A DNA stretch of 6,380 nt from an uncultured Slackia sp. (lineage in GTDB: Bacteria; Actinomycetota; Coriobacteriia; Coriobacteriales; Eggerthellaceae): positions 1 to 6,380 of the forward strand of contig USEQ01000082.1 of the NCBI GenBank assembly GCA_900553655.1. The letters are read 5' to 3'. Positions within the stretch are counted from its first letter, which is position 1. Each line of letters starts with the position of its first letter. Shown here one piece after another: positions 5,205-6,380 of the stretch. The notes under the pieces are model-generated. The model was not told where the DNA came from. It saw only the letters and a list, made by a program, of their open reading frames with translations, and made no database searches. Position numbers and translations under genes: made by a program.

Positions 5205-6347
5205 CTATCGCTGCCAGACCTCCGTGCCGGCGATACTGACGCTTGTTATATCTTCAGGCTCGGCCAAAACGTCGAACACGTAGCCTTTATGGACGCTCGT
5301 GGTGCCGTCATCGTTACTCTGGCTGCTTGCGCCGCTTTCGGTTGCATCGAGTACGGTGCCGTCTGCGAGCGTGATCAGAATAGGGAGGTTCATAATACGG
5401 TCCATCTCGGCCGAATTATGGTCGGACATCTTGCCGTCGCTCTGGTCCTGCCAGTTCATGACATCATGCGCCGTGAAATCGACGGTGATGGCCACGGGTG
5501 AGACAGCGACTGATTCGATGTCGGCGGTCAGGCCGTTGTAGTCGACGGAGAAGCCGGCGGGCAGATCGATGGTCATGTCGTCGTAGTTCATTTCGAACTT
5601 GAGGTCCCACGATCCTTCGACGAGAGTGCGTAGGCCGTCCACGTCGTCGAGCACGCAGAGGTTTTCAAGATGCACGCGGGCGGTGTTGCCGATGATGCCT
5701 TTGCTGTTGAAGGTGTCGACGGATATGCTTTCCACCATCTGGATGGCGTTATCGTTCGGGTCGGCATCGTAGAAATGGATGCCGCCGCCTCCACCGTTCA
5801 TCCAGTCGATATGGGTGCCTGACGGTCCTTCGAACATCAAGGGCAGCGTACCGGCATCGTTCGGGGTTACGTCGAAAGGTTCGCCATCGTCGCGTGCGAT
5901 ACTGAACACCACGATGTAATTCCAGCGGTCGCCCACCACGGCGTCGGCGGTGATGGTGACGCCATTGCAGCTGGCTGATGCGCCGATGGGGCGGCCGATG
6001 GCGTCGATGACCTCGGTGGAGGCGGGCGCTCCGTTGAACACGTCGTCGACCAAGCCTTTCACGGTAGTTAACGTTCCGGTTGCAGCGATAGCTCCTGCGC
6101 TGCCCACCAAAAGCGCGCCGGCGAGGCTTGCTGCGGCTACGAGCCGCCAGCGCTTCTTGAAGCGCAGCGCGCGTCCGCCGGAGGCGTGCGTTTGCGAGGC
6201 GGCGGGTTCGCAGGAGGCGGTAGTCGTTTCGCAGGCTGCGTGTTTCTGTCGTTCGGCGATGGCGCGGGCCAAATCGTTTGTCATGCGATCGGTGGTTTCT
6301 TCGGGAAAGGTCATGGAGTCGAGGGCCTGATGGTACGTTGTATTCAT
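5205..6347 (-). CDS. Membrane-anchored DUF4179-like protein, possible anti-sigma or envelope-sensing factor
   Basis: The 380-residue product has three parts. Residues 1-66 are a soluble N-terminal region starting MNTTYHQALDSMTFPEET, with two cysteines (39 and 46). A basic stretch (FKKRWR, 63-68) precedes one hydrophobic helix at about 69-90, so the N-terminus is probably inside and the remaining 290 residues outside. The outer part resembles DUF4179 proteins, with CNGVTITADAVVGDRWNYIVV at about 127-147 and a later beta-rich segment (GSWDLKFEMN, 245-254; NGLTADIESVAVSP, 271-284) typical of domains that follow DUF4179. Two outer cysteines (127 and 231) could form a disulfide, and residues 185-189 are five glycines. 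Genes of this kind often follow an ECF-type sigma factor gene and are thought to act as anti-sigma factors; no such gene is visible here, so this role is inferred. The ATG at 6347 is preferred over an in-frame TTG at 6359 because GGAG precedes it. Confidence 0.8.
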   Translation of the reverse strand: MNTTYHQALDSMTFPEETTDRMTNDLARAIAERQKHAACETTTASCEPAASQTHASGGRALRFKKRWRLVAAASLAGALLVGSAGAIAATGTLTTVKGLVDDVFNGAPASTEVIDAIGRPIGASASCNGVTITADAVVGDRWNYIVVFSIARDDGEPFDVTPNDAGTLPLMFEGPSGTHIDWMNGGGGGIHFYDADPNDNAIQMVESISVDTFNSKGIIGNTARVHLENLCVLDDVDGLRTLVEGSWDLKFEMNYDDMTIDLPAGFSVDYNGLTADIESVAVSPVAITVDFTAHDVMNWQDQSDGKMSDHNSAEMDRIMNLPILITLADGTVLDATESGASSQSNDDGTTSVHKGYVFDVLAEPEDITSVSIAGTEVWQR

Positions 6348-6353
6348 GATGAT

Positions 6354-6357
6354 CTCC
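6354..6357 (-). promoter_or_regulatory. Ribosome binding site that sets the start of the DUF4179-like gene
   Basis: On the minus strand GGAG lies 6 bases before the ATG at 6347-6345. The upstream in-frame TTG (6359-6357) overlaps this site and cannot use it, so the ATG start is chosen. The remaining 20 or so bases to the window edge are too short to show a promoter. Confidence 0.7.
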
Positions 6358-6380
6358 AAGGGGACGTAGGTCGGATGCAG

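Noticed and set aside
5077..5283. 68-codon plus-strand open frame after dxs
   Set aside because: It contains the terminator hairpin and runs antisense into the end of the DUF4179-like gene, with no ribosome binding site.
5753..5773. Asp/Asn-rich stretch (YDADPNDNA) in the DUF4179-like protein as an EF-hand calcium site
   Set aside because: The DxDxND beginning is suggestive, but position 8 is not Ile/Leu/Val and position 12 is Val instead of Glu/Asp, so it does not fit the EF-hand loop.
6348..6359. TTG at 6359 as start of the DUF4179-like gene
   Set aside because: It would add four residues but overlaps the GGAG ribosome binding site that serves the ATG at 6347.

Overview
This window looks like chromosomal housekeeping DNA from a high-GC bacterium (roughly 58-60% G+C by eye). 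The gene families and their order (accB-accC-Asp23/YqhY-like-nusB-xseB-dxs, followed by a DUF4179-type membrane protein) suggest an anaerobic actinobacterium of the class Coriobacteriia, for example an Eggerthellaceae member. That assignment is an inference from gene content and base composition; no database search was run.

Layout. Positions 1-1658 carry the end of accB (biotin carrier protein) and all of accC (biotin carboxylase), which are tightly coupled and together perform the first half-reaction of acetyl-CoA carboxylase. A strong hairpin (1693-1730) and a candidate promoter (-10 TAAAAT at 1829-1834) then separate them from a second forward unit: a YqhY-like Asp23/Gls24 protein (1874-2224), nusB (2246-2938), xseB (2890-3084, overlapping nusB out of frame) and dxs (3148-5049). 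A 10-bp perfect hairpin lies in the short xseB-dxs gap. A 13-bp perfect hairpin (5102-5133) ends the forward genes and probably also the convergent gene on the minus strand (5205-6347). That gene encodes a protein with one membrane helix and a large extracytoplasmic DUF4179-like domain, probably an anti-sigma-type or envelope-sensing partner of a sigma factor encoded just outside the window.

How the genes fit together. The forward genes follow the known Bacillus subtilis order accB-accC-yqhY-nusB-folD-xseA-xseB-ispA-dxs, with folD, xseA and ispA missing. The products serve fatty-acid synthesis (AccB, AccC), possible control of that step (YqhY-like), rRNA antitermination (NusB), nuclease activity on single-stranded DNA (XseB) and isoprenoid precursor synthesis (Dxs).

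I found no mobile element, CRISPR array, tRNA or rRNA, and nothing that clearly amounts to an undescribed system. The points most worth checking are the long acidic tail on NusB, the xseB gene without xseA, two altered motif residues in Dxs, the hairpin in front of dxs, and the DUF4179 protein with its unseen partner. No stretch longer than about 215 bases lacks a gene.
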